Origin: Corylus avellana
Lineage: Eukaryota; Streptophyta; Magnoliopsida; Fagales; Betulaceae
NCBI RefSeq assembly: GCF_901000735.1
Contig: NC_081544.1
Span: 17,799,980 to 17,863,979, forward strand
Length of the DNA stretch: 64,000 nucleotides
Direction of reading: 5' to 3'
This document shows, one piece after another, positions 1-12,200 of this stretch. Position numbers and translations under genes: made by a program. Each line of letters starts with the position of its first letter. Position 1 is the first letter of the stretch. The notes beneath the pieces are model-generated. The model saw nothing but the letters and a program-made list of their open reading frames with translations, searched no databases and had not been told where the DNA came from.

Positions 1-1034
1 TGGGTAAACAAGAGAAAGTGAGTATATACTGTCTGCAGATGTCATGGACAGGACTGCTTATATTATTAACTTTACTATAATTCACGAAACTGCTGCATAA
101 GAAGTTTCTTCCAAAGACATGTAACTTGCCAGTACAAAGAATTAAAGTTATTTTAGAAAAAGTAGGGGAGAAGATTGAAGGGAGAGGGGGAAGAGATGAG
201 ACAACCCCCCAAGAAGGGGTTAGGAGAGAGAATGATGGAGTAAGGGAAGAGAAGAGAGGCTGGAAAACAATGCAAGCAGCTCTATAAAAATTTTCTTTTA
301 ACATCAAATTTAGCACCCCCTACCTTCTTTTCTAGCCCTTACCACCTAAAAAGACCCATAAACAACCCTAGAAAACGTAAAATAACTCCTAAAAAATTCA
401 TGGAAGTTTTTATAAGAATTTCCACTACAAACTAGCAAAAAATTACAAATATAAATCAATAAAATTTAAAGATCTCCTAAAATCAAACATATATGAAAAT
501 ATAAGCAAATAAAATTCAAATACATAGTATATTCAAGATAAAACCGCATCTCAAACATAATATTCACAAACACATTTGCAAAAATATTAAGATTAAATAT
601 GTCACAGGACCTGAACAATCCTAGAGCGATGATTACTATTACATCCTAATCTTCTAATTGAGAAAATAAGCTTGCCTATATATCCTATCTCACTCTGAAA
701 CAAGCACAAACCAAAAGCAAAGGAATTCACCACACACACCCAAGCAGGCACCAAAATCACATATAAAGCAACCAAAATTGAATCTTTATGCACTAAAACG
801 ACGAACCGCATACTGCGTGGCACAAACGAAGTGAATCAAAGATTCAAAGTAAAAACTCCCAAGAAAAGAAATTAATTACAACTACACCCAAGTTCCAAGC
901 AGCGGCACGATAAAATTTCTGACCAACCAAACTTGTGAAATTGACCGAATTGACAAGTTTTTACAAGAAAACAGCAAGCAAAGCCTAATTAACCGGTGGT
1001 GAAGTGAAAACAAAGAGATTGGACGGCCACGGAC
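1..1034 (-). other. Presumed intron 1 of the response-regulator gene
   Basis: AT-rich sequence with no receiver-domain continuation in any frame. Purine-rich tracts at about 160-260 would be pyrimidine-rich on the gene strand. I read it as the first part of intron 1, with exon 2 beyond the window. Confidence 0.5.
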
Positions 1035-1257
1035 CGTAATAGCGGCAGCGGTTGAGCATCTGCTCAAGAATCTTCAGGCAAGTAAAGTCGTCGTCGACCA
1101 CGAGAACCCTAAGGCCCGCCGGGAACTGATCGTGAACCCCAACTTCAGCAGTAGAAGCAGAAGCACCCCCGCCCTTGCACGAGGACGTCGAGGAGGCAAA
1201 GCCGCTCGCCCCGCTTGTGGTCACGTTCGAATGCGACACTCTCTGCATAGCCGCCAT
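1035..1257 (-). CDS. Type-B response regulator (ARR-B-like), first exon, partial gene
   Basis: Type-B response regulators are nuclear Myb-type transcription factors activated by phosphorelay, mainly in cytokinin signalling. The exon encodes 74 residues plus one base. A Ser/Gly/Ala-rich N-terminus is followed from about residue 45 by [20 protein letters not shown], the first strand and acidic pocket (DDD) of the receiver domain, then [10 protein letters not shown]. The ATG at 1257 gives the usual short N-terminal extension of the family. I infer a donor at 1034 (G|GTCCGT, phase 1), because type-B genes resume with a Val codon at this point and reading on gives nonsense. The phosphorylated Asp, the Lys and the Myb-like domain would lie in later exons beyond position 1. 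The family call is strong; the subgroup is not assigned. Confidence 0.82.
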
Positions 1258-1535
1258 CGCAACTCAAGAATCTAAAGCCCAACTGAGCCCACTACTCCGC
1301 GCCTCTAAAAGTGCGGGAATTGACCATTTTTATCGCGTTTTGGAGCCAGATCTGTTATAGTAAGCCCTATCATCCGAGAGAAAACGTGGGAGAAAACGAA
1401 ACAAATTAACAGATCCGGGCGAGAAAGGAGTGGGAGTTACAGGGGTTTGATTTTGTTGGGATTTTTGTGTCTGAGAAAAAGCGGAATTGAACAAAAAGAG
1501 ACACAGACAGACAGAAAGGTGAGAGAGAAAGGTTA

Positions 1536-1544
1536 TTATATATA
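1536..1544 (-). promoter_or_regulatory. TATA box of the response-regulator gene
   Basis: The minus strand reads TATATATAA here. Downstream is a CT-rich stretch typical of plant leaders, and the ATG lies about 280 bases away. A 78-codon minus-strand reading frame starting at 1566 begins upstream of this box, so it is unlikely to be a leader uORF. Confidence 0.45.
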
Positions 1545-1566
1545 ATAATATTTTGTTAAAGCTCAT

Positions 1567-2711
1567 TAATTATGTCCTTGTTTTCTTTTTCTTTTTCTTT
1601 TTTTTTTATTGTTAATCTGAGGAAACTTACTAGGGTAAAAAGGTCATTATCTACGTCAGTATTGCCGTTGTCCTTGTTTGTAATTTGCCGGTTTTTGTAT
1701 TTCTTTTTCCTTTTATTGCTGGTATTTATTTATAGGGTAATTGAGAGAGAGAAAAGGAGAAACAGAAAAGCTGGAAATAATTGGGGTTGGAGTTAATGAG
1801 AGGAATGACGAATGAGAGGGGTGGACTGGTGGTAGTGGTCCCTCGCTGCGCATGCAAAGTTTCCTGTCATTGCTTTTAACCAGCCTCGACTCGCCGCTCC
1901 TCAATCAGATTAGAGCATTTTCTAGTGAACTTTTATTGAAGAGAAAAATTTATTTTTTCAATATACTTTTAAAAAAAGAATTAAATAGCAAATCTTTTAT
2001 ATATTTTTCTACCTTAGTTAACTATTACTTTTTTAGAAAAAAAATCACATATTGCCTCAAACTATTACCTAATTGACAATGTTTCTTTCACACTTTTAAT
2101 TGTGATAATATTTCTCCTAAACTACTAATACATTAACAATATATTCCATCAAGGTCAGAAAAAAGATAAAAATAACTCTAAATTTTTTTTCAATAAAACA
2201 AAAATGCTCCAATAAATTTGAACAAATTTAATTAATTTTTTGTAAGAAAAAAAAAACAATCTTTTTTTTTTAAAAAAAAAAATTTACATCCCTTTCTTTT
2301 TTTAAATTAAAAAAAAAAATTAGTAAAGCTATTTTCGTCATTGAGAGGAGTTTTTGGTAGTTTTGGGGCATTGTCACAATTGAATATTTGAATGGGAATG
2401 TTACCAAAAGTGGTAGTTTGAGGTGAGTAATGAGTACGTGATTTTTCTCCTATTTTTTATTAGTTTTAGAATGGTTGTAGGAAGATCTAGAGTTAGAAGA
2501 AAGAAGTGTGTTGCATTCAAGTGGAGGAGTGAGAGGAAATAACATTTAAAAAAAAAAAAGTAGGGAGTGGATTTTGGCTCTTCAAATGTGGGGACGTTTG
2601 TTTTTTTCGACAAAACTAAAAATATGGAGGGGAGTAGGGGGTTTATTGGAGCATGTTTTTTTTATTTTTTATTTTGTAAATTAGCCCAAATTTGACTTAA
2701 AGTGATATTTA
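1567..2711. other. Gene-free AT-rich promoter/intergenic DNA
   Basis: Upstream flank of the response-regulator gene. It contains long A and T runs (for example 2220-2320) and only short low-complexity reading frames. No gene is recognised. Confidence 0.5.
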
Positions 2712-3197
2712 GTATGAGTGTGTATCGGTTTGGTCGGTGTCGGTAGAAGTATTTTTGCTTATCAATTCGTGAAACTCGATTAATTAACCAACTTCATACT
2801 GATAAGGAATTGTTTCAATTTTTTCGGTTAATCGGTAGTAGTGGGTCGGTTATAAGTTTTTAAACTAAAATTTATTAATTTCTTTGTAACTACAAAATCA
2901 GTAAAGCATATGCTTTATAAATAAAAAGAAAAAGTAAATTCATGAAATACGAACCAAAAGGACAATCACAAACCAGATGGACGAACACTATAAGGAAACT
3001 TACCAGATAAAATTCAAAATTTACTTAAAAAATCAATTAAGTTGGTTAATTGTCAGTTAACCGACAAAATAAAAATTCTACATCCTACCGAACTGAATCA
3101 ATGTCGAAACAATATTTATATTTCACTTACCGACCATCAGAAGTTAGTTGTCGATCAGTGATTGTTCGGTAGCGAACGGTTAATCTGTTCGCCCCTA
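2712..3197. mobile_element. Possible non-autonomous hAT-like DNA transposon
   Basis: The segment is flanked by ATATTTA at 2705-2711 and again at 3198-3204. Its ends are rich in CGGTTxGGTCGG-like and complementary CCGAACGG/CGCCCCTA sequence. It has repeated GGTTAAT/GTTAACCGAC motifs and no coding frame. Many plant non-autonomous hAT elements start with a TAGGGGTG-like end and make about 8-bp duplications. The inverted ends are imperfect, so the class is tentative. Confidence 0.35.
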
Positions 3198-3204
3198 ATA
3201 TTTA

Positions 3205-4883
3205 AGGAGCTTATTGTGAATGCTCTTAGCCTCCATTGTCTCTCTCTTGTTTTCTTTTTTATTTGAAGAAAGTCCACGTACCCTCAAACGATTGGTTTAC
3301 CATCTAATTGATAATGTATCCGGCCTACTAACTTTCAATTGAGATAATATTATTTTTCAAATTATAAAACATTATCAATATCATTCCCAATGATGAAAAT
3401 AACTTTAATAAAATTAAAATTTAAAATTAAAACAATTTTAAAACAAAAAAAATAAAACAAGGTGTGGAAATTTAAAAATTTTCATTTTTTTCTTAAAGAA
3501 TTTTTTTTTTCCTTTTTTTTTTTCGAATTTATTGGAGTAATTTTTATTTTTATTTTTTTTTATAAAAAAAAAGTCATGGTCATTTTTGTCTTTTTGTTGG
3601 CCTTGGGAAAATATTGTCAATTTTTTGGTAGTTTAAGGGAGACTCTCAATCTCTTATTTGATTCCTATACTACTTTGTTGATGCATCCGTGTCTATTAGC
3701 TCATAATTTTTTATTTTTTATTTTTTGTAAATTTTTGAATAAAAATTAATCCAAAAACTAATAGGCACTTCGACATTCGCCCAATGATCTAAGAGTAGAA
3801 TAAGAAATAACTATATAGCATTACTCAGAAAATTAATGAGAGAAAGGTGGTGTTTGATAATTTACATATCATATATATAAAAGAATAACTACAATCCGGT
3901 CTTGGTATAAAGTGTGTATTTTACAGTGTCTAATAAAAAGAGATACCTCAGCTTTTCTAACAAATAATAAAGAGAACGTCGACACATAAACAAAGCACTC
4001 ATTCAAGAGAAACCATCTCTTTCTCCATGAATGTGCCGAACACCGCTTCCCGTATTTCCTTAAGGCCACCGTCCCGGGCCACCAATCAGTTTGTTTGTTT
4101 CGTCTAATTGTTCATTTTATATGTTTCGTCTGATTGTGTCATGAGCAATTTATTCTTCATTTGTTCTTTTACAATCATCTGTTTCGTCACTTTGGGCTTT
4201 CTAATATCAATTGATACAATATTTCAATAGGTTTACAATGCAACCTTGATCTTATGGTTTCTAGCTCGACCAGGTTCAACCAATTTTTATTTTATTTTTT
4301 CTAATTAAATGCAGGAAATGGTTACAAGAGATCGATGTTCAACCAACTAACATAGATAATAAAGGGCAAAGAGAAGAAGAAGAAGAAAAAAAAATCTACC
4401 ACACAAGTGACCATGCCTAACTTTTTTAAAGTCATAAATTAATAATAACATGTATCACATTTTTATTAGATATGATGTGACAAAGTAACGGATTCTGTTA
4501 AGTTAACAAAAAATAATTTTAAGGAGTAAACTGTTATTTTGGCCTGCTCTGAGGATCTATAAATTATTTTTTATACTATAGAGAATGATTTGTAATTTAG
4601 GTTAACTACAGGAACCTATAAATTATTTTTTATACCACAGTGAGTAATTTGTAATTTAAGCTAACCATATGAACCAATTTTACATTTATCCCATGATTTT
4701 ATGTTGATTGTAAATAATAAAACCCCACATAAATCTTGTCGTTAAAAATTCTTCAACATGAATCTTAGGTAGTATTTTGGCATTGAAAAACATTGTAAAA
4801 CAACTTATTCATGCATAAAACAATTGCAACAAATATAAACAGTGTATGGAAAAGGCCAGCATTTTGTGAGCTTCTTACATTAT
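3205..4883. other. Gene-free AT-rich intergenic DNA
   Basis: Homopolymer-rich sequence with a T/A-rich fold-back-like stretch near 3465-3575. A local near-repeat, 'ctataaattattttttatac', occurs near 4557 and 4616. A short slightly GC-richer patch at 4020-4080 encodes nothing recognised. Confidence 0.5.
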
Positions 4884-5216
4884 GGGTTTATTTGGATTTA
4901 CAGTTTCAAATAGTGAGGTTTAAAAAATAGCAATTTCAAAATTTATAATTTGAAAATGTGATTTTTATAAACGCACTTATATGTTTGATAAAATAGTGAT
5001 TTAGCCTTTTAAAATCCCAGTTTAATTTTTAAAATCGTGTTTTTTTTTTTTTAAAAAAAAATGCATCCATTGTCTGCCTACGATTTGAAAACATAAAATT
5101 ATTCACATTTTCAAACTATCATTTTTTAAAAATACACTTCGAAATGAGACTCTTTTTAAGATTTTATTTGAAAATGTGCTTTGGGCTTGTAGAATTGTGG
5201 AGCCAAACGGACTCTT
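4884..5216. mobile_element. Possible hAT-type MITE
   Basis: The left end GGGTTTATTTGG resembles the complement of the right end (GAGTCCGTTTGG). The interior has the 'atttcaaaatt/gattttaaaat' pattern seen in short plant elements of this kind. No target duplication was found. Confidence 0.3.
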
Positions 5217-5239
5217 AAAGTTCTTTAGCATTTAGATAG

Positions 5240-5421
5240 GAGTAATATTACAAGTCTCTTTTGTGTATCTCTTGAGTTCCTCCTAAGATAATGTGCTTAT
5301 TAAATGCACAATTGGGCTTATGATTGATCACTATTGAATTTTGATTAAATTGTGATTTTAATAGCCATATCATTCTTGGAGGGACTCAAGAGATATACAA
5401 GAGTGACTTTTAAAATTACTC
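5240..5421. mobile_element. MULE-like MITE, copy 1 (9-bp target duplication)
   Basis: Ends are GAGTAATATTACAAGTC and the imperfect complement of GAGTAATTTTAAAAGTC. The inverted repeats extend inward through GTATCTCTTGAGT. It is flanked by an exact direct repeat TTTAGATAG at 5231-5239 and 5422-5430. It is 182 bp with no coding capacity. A 9-bp duplication fits Mutator-type transposition. Relatives lie at 8780, 22404 and 58890. Confidence 0.75.
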
Positions 5422-5431
5422 TTTAGATAGG

Positions 5432-6060
5432 TCTCAACTTTCAAGTGCAACTTATGTCGAGTTTTGTTAGTTTTAGCTAAAAGTCACTAAGAGTCCAGCT
5501 TGTGGTGATTTTATAACTATATGGTATATATTTATGCTATTAAAATTTCAAAATTTAATTTAGAATCAATATTAAACTATAAGGTTTATTATATAGTAGT
5601 TTTTTTTTTTTAATTTTCTGATTTGATATTTTATTATTAGGCAACAAGTTTATGAAGATATTATTTTTGGTCCTTGGGAATTGACCTTGTACTAAAATGG
5701 ACCCCATGGTTTCAAAAGTACCCTTAAGGACCTTAACATTTTCAAATTGTCCAAACTGGCCTCTACTGTAGCACTCCTCTTCAAAAACATGAAATTGAAA
5801 ATGTAAAATTTAGTAAGATAATGATAAATGTGGGAGAACGTGAGTGTCACAAATTGATAATTAGCATGGGTACTTAAGCAAGTGGCTACTAGAGCAAAGA
5901 AAGTGTTTTAAGTTTAAAAATAATGCATACTATGAAATCTTGTTCAAACCAAATTTGGTCTCGTATGAATGACATAAAATTTAGAGCACATGCAAGATAG
6001 GTGACATGTTAAATGAAGACTCATTTGACTAAGTCACATCATTTAAAAAAATAGCCATGT
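5432..6060. other. Gene-free AT-rich intergenic DNA
   Basis: No feature recognised apart from short T runs. Confidence 0.4.
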
Positions 6061-6135
6061 CAGCACCACGAATGATGGAGTATGGAGGAGATTGCAGCCA
6101 TGACATTGGAGGGCGAGCAAAAGGCCTTGATGCCC

Positions 6136-6435
6136 TCCAAAGCCGCCAATCTAATGGTTGAGATTGAGCACGTTGGGGTTGGGGTTTAAGTGATGACTGT
6201 ACATGAAGAAGTCTTGGACTGGGCGGAGCTCGTCGGATAACATGAGGCTCAAAGCCTTGGACTCCATCACCATGAAGGCGGCCCTAGGCCTCGATAAAAC
6301 ATGTTCATTCCTCCGTGCTCGCGGAACTTGTGGCATGCCGCCAAGTCCTTCCATGGCGTTGATGAAGTTCTTGCCATCCAAGGCATTGGAGCTAGCTCCT
6401 TTGTACGAGAAGACAAAGCTTTGGGTTCTCTCCCT
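6136..6435 (-). pseudogene. Unrecognised degenerate coding fragment
   Basis: This patch is clearly richer in GC than its surroundings. On the minus strand one frame stays open for about 90 codons. It includes DGKNFINAMEGLGGMPQV and SLMLSDELRPVQDFF, which look protein-like rather than random. There is no in-frame ATG at the 5' side (a stop precedes it), and an N-rich tail runs to a stop near 6151. I do not recognise the family. It may be a captured or dying gene fragment, or an exon of an unseen gene. Confidence 0.3.
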
Positions 6436-6539
6436 CTCTTTCTATTCACTAAGGGAGAATCTTTGATTTCTGCTATGTTTATATAATTTTTTTCGGATTT
6501 TTTTTCTTTCTATTTTTTGGTGTATGGGATGATCGAAAA

Positions 6540-6640
6540 ATCTTGGTCAAATGAAAACATTTTCATTTGACCAAAAAAACCTTATTTAAGCGGTGTAAAA
6601 TAGTTTCCCTATTTTATTTTTGTAAACTATTTTACGAGTT
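6540..6640. repeat. Two adjacent short palindromes
   Basis: TGGTCAAATGAAAA faces TTTTCATTTGACCA at about 6544-6573. GTAAAATAGTTT faces AAACTATTTTAC at about 6595-6635. They probably belong to a degraded fold-back transposon running to about 7020 (TTTTTGAAAAACAATTT-type sequence). Class unassigned. Confidence 0.4.
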
Positions 6641-7439
6641 TGAATTGCTCCTTCTTGACCCACAGTACCCAACTTCCTTCTCGTACGCACTCTTTATTTC
6701 TCATTGTTGGAGTCACCACTAAAGTATTTGTCATAGCTATTGTCGGATTTGTTACTGGAGTAGTCTCCAAAACTGTTACTAGAGGTGTCGTTGGGGTCAC
6801 AACCATAGTTACCGTTGCCTTTGCAAATTTCTATATGAGCCGAAAGTTGAAAAATATTTTCAGCGAAATCATTTTTGAAAAACAATTTCATTTTTAAATG
6901 ATTTGGAAAAAGGTTAAAAATAACTTTCTTTTTTTTTTTAAAAAAAAAAATCTAAATAATTCTTTCTGATTTTAAAAATTTTATTTCCCAACCCAATTTC
7001 AAACAAACTGTTAATTAAACACCACCATTTTTTTCTATGGATAAGTGCATTAGTCCTTTTTGTTTTTTTTTGAAGTGGTGGGGGATGGTTTCATGGCATG
7101 AAATAGACAGGACTACAGGAGCATGGGATGGCTTTGGATCTAGACGCAGTCCATATTTGAGCTGGGACCCAATGAATTCAATTCTTTCAATTTTTTTTTT
7201 TTTTTAAATGAATGATACATTTTCTAATCATAATTTTTTTGGTTACTACACATGAGATTACTAATTCAGCCTCCTAATGTTGTCTTGAACGACGTTTATA
7301 ACACTACAAAAATGTTACATTAATCTTTAAGTATCGTTTAAATTATAAGCTTTTCAATATTTTCTCTTTACAAGCTAATTTTTAAGAGTGAGCTCAATTT
7401 TAAATTTGTATGACATTATCAAAATATAAGAAAGATTTA
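6641..7439. other. Gene-free intergenic DNA
   Basis: Holds the rest of the possible fold-back element and T-rich tracts. Short open stretches are low complexity and not supported as genes. Confidence 0.4.
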
Positions 7440-7679
7440 GAGCATTCCTAATAGTTACTAGGATTGCTACCGTCTATATTGGATTCAACAGTAGCAATTC
7501 ACATAATTTATTATTAATCATAAATGGTTAGTTTTTCTTCATTCACACCACTCTATGCAAAATAAATAAATATAAATGTAATTTTTTTTTTTTAATATTA
7601 TAAGAAAATATAAATGAAAACTATTGTGAATAATTTTGTTCTTTAAATGTGAATAATTTCTTATACATTAGGAATGCTC
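7440..7679. mobile_element. MITE with GAGCATTCCTAAT inverted ends
   Basis: GAGCATTCCTAAT at 7440-7452 is matched by the near-exact complement ATTAGGAATGCTC at 7667-7679. The element is 240 bp, AT-rich and non-coding. GAGCATTxCxAATG-type ends are common in plant MITEs. No clear target duplication was found. Confidence 0.6.
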
Positions 7680-8779
7680 CCTAGTAAGTTTATATAACCC
7701 TTTCCCCTCATTAGTTAAGAAAAAAAAAACAGAAAAAAGACAAAAAAGAAAAAGAGAAAGGGTAGATGCATGTCTTCTTGATTGTCACGCCGATTACAGC
7801 TAAGATCCATAAAAGAAGCTCTTATGTCTACATCAAATATTTGGTTCATGAAACCTTACTGGAGGAGGAGTTCATTTACAACTACAAGATTGTTAGCTGG
7901 GTGCGGTTATCGAGGTCTATGTTGGGTGCTTTTCATTTTAAATTTTTGCGAGCTTCCATTTGGTTTTGCTCTATTCCTCACCATCAATTCATATGTCCAA
8001 AACAATAATTGCAAACAGTCTCGGCTACAGCTTGACTGACTTGCTAAGATATCTGAGAGTTATAAATACTAAATATAATGAACTATAACCTCCCTTCACC
8101 TACCTTCGAGCCTTTAATATCGAAGTCTTGAAAATCAATAAAGACAATAGTTCAGTCGATTGTATTAATGGATATTTTGTTAAGAGAGAGAAAATTATTT
8201 AATATAAAAGATTATATTATTTTTTGGTATTTTAAACTAAGGTGTTTACTTCATAGGTGCAAAACACACTCCGTTTATATCCAGACTTAGTTGAAGTTAT
8301 TCTCTATTTCTAATTATTTGTTTGTTACAATATTAATACAAATTTTGAGTGGGATTTGTCTTAAAAAATTGGCTTATAAGTGAGAGAGTGCTTAAAAGCA
8401 CTTATATATGTATGATTAAGAGTGTACTCAAGTCATGTGTGATATTTAGATGGTAACATTCCATGCACCATGCTCCGCATCCAACATTCACCGCAGCCCA
8501 CACTATTTGCACTGGTTTGATGGTAGCATGCAATTTTTTATTTGGCTACTCCATTCACCCATTAGTCGACCTCTCCTTGACTCGGCAACAAATAATTTAA
8601 GAAATCTTAAGCCTCCAATTAATTATTGACAATTTTATTTAAAAACTCAATCGAGCTATATAACATTACAAAGTAATGTAATAAAAACAAATGATATAAA
8701 TTTTGAGTAGAACGCAACCTACCCATATGAAAAAATTGATATTGTAACAAATATCCCAAATCAAGTAGATCTTTTACTC
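7680..8779. other. Gene-free intergenic DNA
   Basis: Two overlapping forward frames at 7766-8039 are open for about 80 codons each but match nothing I recognise and lack gene context. The rest is AT-rich. Confidence 0.4.
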
Positions 8780-8930
8780 GAATAATGCTATAAGTTTTTT
8801 TAGAGTCATTCTAAATATAATGTAGCTTTTAAAATTACCAATAGATTAAAGTTTAATACATCATATCTCAAATTTAATGGTAATTTTAAAAAACACATCA
8901 TATTTAGATGAAGGACTTATAACATTACTC
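8780..8930. mobile_element. MULE-like MITE, copy 2
   Basis: Ends are GAATAATGCTATAAG and the complement of GAGTAATGTTATAAG. The interior carries the family core TTTTAAAATTACCAxTAxAT in inverted orientation. Flanks CTTTTACTC (8771-8779) and CATATACTC (8931-8939) agree at 7 of 9 bases, as expected of an aged 9-bp duplication. Confidence 0.65.
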
Positions 8931-9213
8931 CATATACTCATTTTGTTTTTGTTATGTTATCTTTCCCATCACTTTTTACTGTCTCTTTGGTTTTGGTGTA
9001 CGTAAGGAGACATTCATCCCCAGTCTCATTCTTAAATTGAGATTGCAGAATGATAAGAACCACGCATGCAATTACCGACATGCCACAATTTTACTGAGAG
9101 GTCATCACTGATACGGCAGACATGTAAGTTGTTGTTTGCGACAGTCAAAAAGTGAGAGAAAAATAATCTACCACTACTGACCACATAGATTTTGATTCTC
9201 TTCTGTTACATAA

Positions 9214-12200
9214 ATGCACACGTGTGACTGTGAGAGACACCTTATCTTCAAAAAGGCAACTGTGACGGCCTCTGCAGGAGCACTTATGATGCGTCCAGAG
9301 TCAATGTCGTTGAAGAAGCTAGGAGCCGAGTGGGCAGTGATATCCTCACCCCCCCAGCTGCTGCCGTTTTCTCTCAAGGCAAACACCTTTTCCGGCGGAG
9401 TTTGCTTACGGAATGTTAAGGGTGTGCAGAGATTGAGGAGGCGAGGAGGAGTTTTGTGCGGCGCGAGGAGGAGAGCAGTGAGATATGGTGGTGAAGAGGA
9501 CGGTGAGGAAGAATATGGGCACAACGAGGAAATTGCGATGCTGGAATTCTATAGCCAGTCTGCCAAGGGAGAAGCGCTTATTGTGCATGCCGTGGTGGAC
9601 GACGAGGAAGTACAAGTGCTTATCTTCAAGGTGAGTTTTCTTTTTGCTGTAAATAAATGGAGGGCTCAGATTGTTTTCGCTATTCTTTTATTATCATCTT
9701 TCGTTTCTTTTGGTTGTTGCATTTTTACTTATTATTTTCTTTTAGCATGGATTCTTATTAGATTAGAAGCATTTTTTATTTATTTATTTTGTCTTTTGAC
9801 TAATGCTAATTTAAGATGGGAAAATGTGTTATTTTGTGCACCTTTCTACAATATTGAACTTTTCGTGTTGAATTATTATTTGCCAAAAGAGAAAAGTAGG
9901 ACTATATATATATATATATATTGACTTTAACAGAAGTGCCAACAAATACAAGCCACACAAAAACTAAAAAGGAAAAGACCAAAGCATCCTAGGCTGAGCA
10001 ACTTTGAGAATCGCCTCAGTCAAGTTATTTCCTTCCTTAAAACCAAAGTATCTGTTCTTTTTGCCCATTAAGCCTATTCATGATTAGAACCATTTACCTC
10101 GTACCAAAATAACAATAGGTTAGTAACTGTAAAAGGGAAAGAGATCAACAAAAGAGCTTGTTCAAACCGGCTAACATGAGATAGCCTGGTGAGAATTGAA
10201 GTTAAGAAAAGAGAATAATGGAAGAGAATACTTGAAGGGTGTAGAAGCAGTTGAGGTTAATAGTTATTGGCTAAAATCGCTAACCACGACCGCCTAAGGT
10301 AGTTATTGGACTTTAATAACCGCAATTGCTTAGCTTAGACGGTTAGCCGTACTTATTTTATAATTGACAGTTAGTGGTTATTAAAACCAATAATTGCGGG
10401 TTGATAACCACTTTTTATGTACGAGCTTTTGGTAGTATTTTAAGCCTTTTAATGAATAATTTTGAGTCTTTTTTTAAATAATGTCATACCTTCTTTCATT
10501 TGTTATAGCTTTTTTTTTTTTTTTTTTTATACAAACTTTGGCGAAGTCATCAACTAGCTAGGAAGATGTGAAGTGTTATAAGGGACAAGTATTAGAAGGT
10601 AAAGAAAGCTTGAAAGAAAAATGCTCTAGGAAATTAAATAGCAATATGCAGTAAGTGTGAGGGGTGATTTGCTTTAAACACCAACATTTCAAATCTAAAT
10701 ACAAATCCAAAACATTACAAATTTAAAATCAATCCAAAAAACACCAAAACATTATTAAATATATAATATAAATATTGCAAAAATTGTGGACAACATATTC
10801 AACCACTTTTACTATGAAGTAGATGGTACTTACACATTTTGTGGAGGAGCTTATCGACATATGTTTCTAAGTATTTCATTCAAATACTTGATAAAATATA
10901 TTTTCTTCAAACACACGTATTTTAATCACTTTATAAAATAAAGCACAATTCAATATCATGTACTTAATTACCAAATGCATTGGCTTGGAATTTCACAACA
11001 TAAGGCTTCACAATCATGTCAAATAATATAAACAATTTATCTCTATGAGATATTTTCAACTATTTATTGATTAATATTAAAATGCACTATTATTCCCCAC
11101 TCATTTTAATATTAATAAATAGGAATTTTCTATACAAAAATATACAATGGTGCAAAATAAAAATAAAAATGATGCACATTACAAAATTAAAAATTTCCAT
11201 ATAAATTCATTTAGAATAAATAGGAGAATATCTAAATTGTTTTTTTGTTGATAAGATTACAATAAAATAATTTACTTTATCAAATTTATGAAACCAATTC
11301 ACAAAAGGTTTTTTCAATCCATATAAAATTTCTCATGTATATATAACAAACAATTTGATATTTCATCAATCATTATTATCCAAAAAATTAGAAATTTACA
11401 CAACTTTTTCATGGCCCTTATAAATGGTAATCATTATCAATGGTTCATAATGATACAAACACCAATTTACATTAGTTCTTAACATGTCCTCAAGAGGTAG
11501 CTCAATCGGGTAGGACCACGCCTAATGAAGCGAATGTCACTAATTCGAATTTCCCTCCCCCCTCTTCTGCGGACACGTCAGAAAAAAAAAAAAAAAAAAA
11601 ACATGTGAAAGCCAAAACACATCTTGGACTAATTTATAACAATCAATAAATTATACATTAATTTCTCATGCATATGCACATAGGAGTTAGTTTTAGCAAT
11701 AATTGAGTACTTTTATGACGCCATTTATTCCAATATTGCATGCCAACATAAAAGCAAATGATGTGATTAATCAAATCATATGTGCACTTAATAACATCAC
11801 ATGCATGTACAAATGAATATCATAAATGTACCAAAATGAAAGGAAAATAACATCATGATATTTATGATGTACAGTGAACCATCAATATTCAAGCACATGA
11901 TAATAAAATTGATATGGTCTTAAATTAAGGTTCATCATTACCGCATGAAACTCTTCACCGAGTTCTTTTGCCATTTGTCACTGCCTTGTGCAGCTCTTGA
12001 AAAGGTCCGACTTATTTATGGTTCCTTTGGGATCATGAATAAAATCATTGCTCACTGTCTGATTCTGTATCTATTTTTGTACTGCATGTTTCGTTTGGGC
12101 TTTGTTGTTGGGGTGCCTACCCCCTTATTGTTGTTTAATTTCTTATAACCCGCTTCTCTTATTTGAATAAAAAAAAAAAAAAAGGCGAAGGAATATTCTC

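Noticed and set aside
1330..1566. A 78-codon upstream ORF of the response regulator
   Set aside because: Its ATG lies upstream of the likely TATA box, so it is probably not transcribed with the gene.
7766..8039. A small host gene with two overlapping forward frames
   Set aside because: Neither frame has a recognisable domain or a clear promoter, and both end together in AT-rich DNA.
9174..9524. A 116-codon minus-strand frame
   Set aside because: It is antisense to exon 1 of the two-exon gene, which has better codon character and a conserved continuation in exon 2.
11488..11540. A tRNA gene, because of A-box and B-box-like sequence
   Set aside because: There is no acceptor stem or cloverleaf, an A tail follows, and a second copy with target duplications shows it is a SINE.
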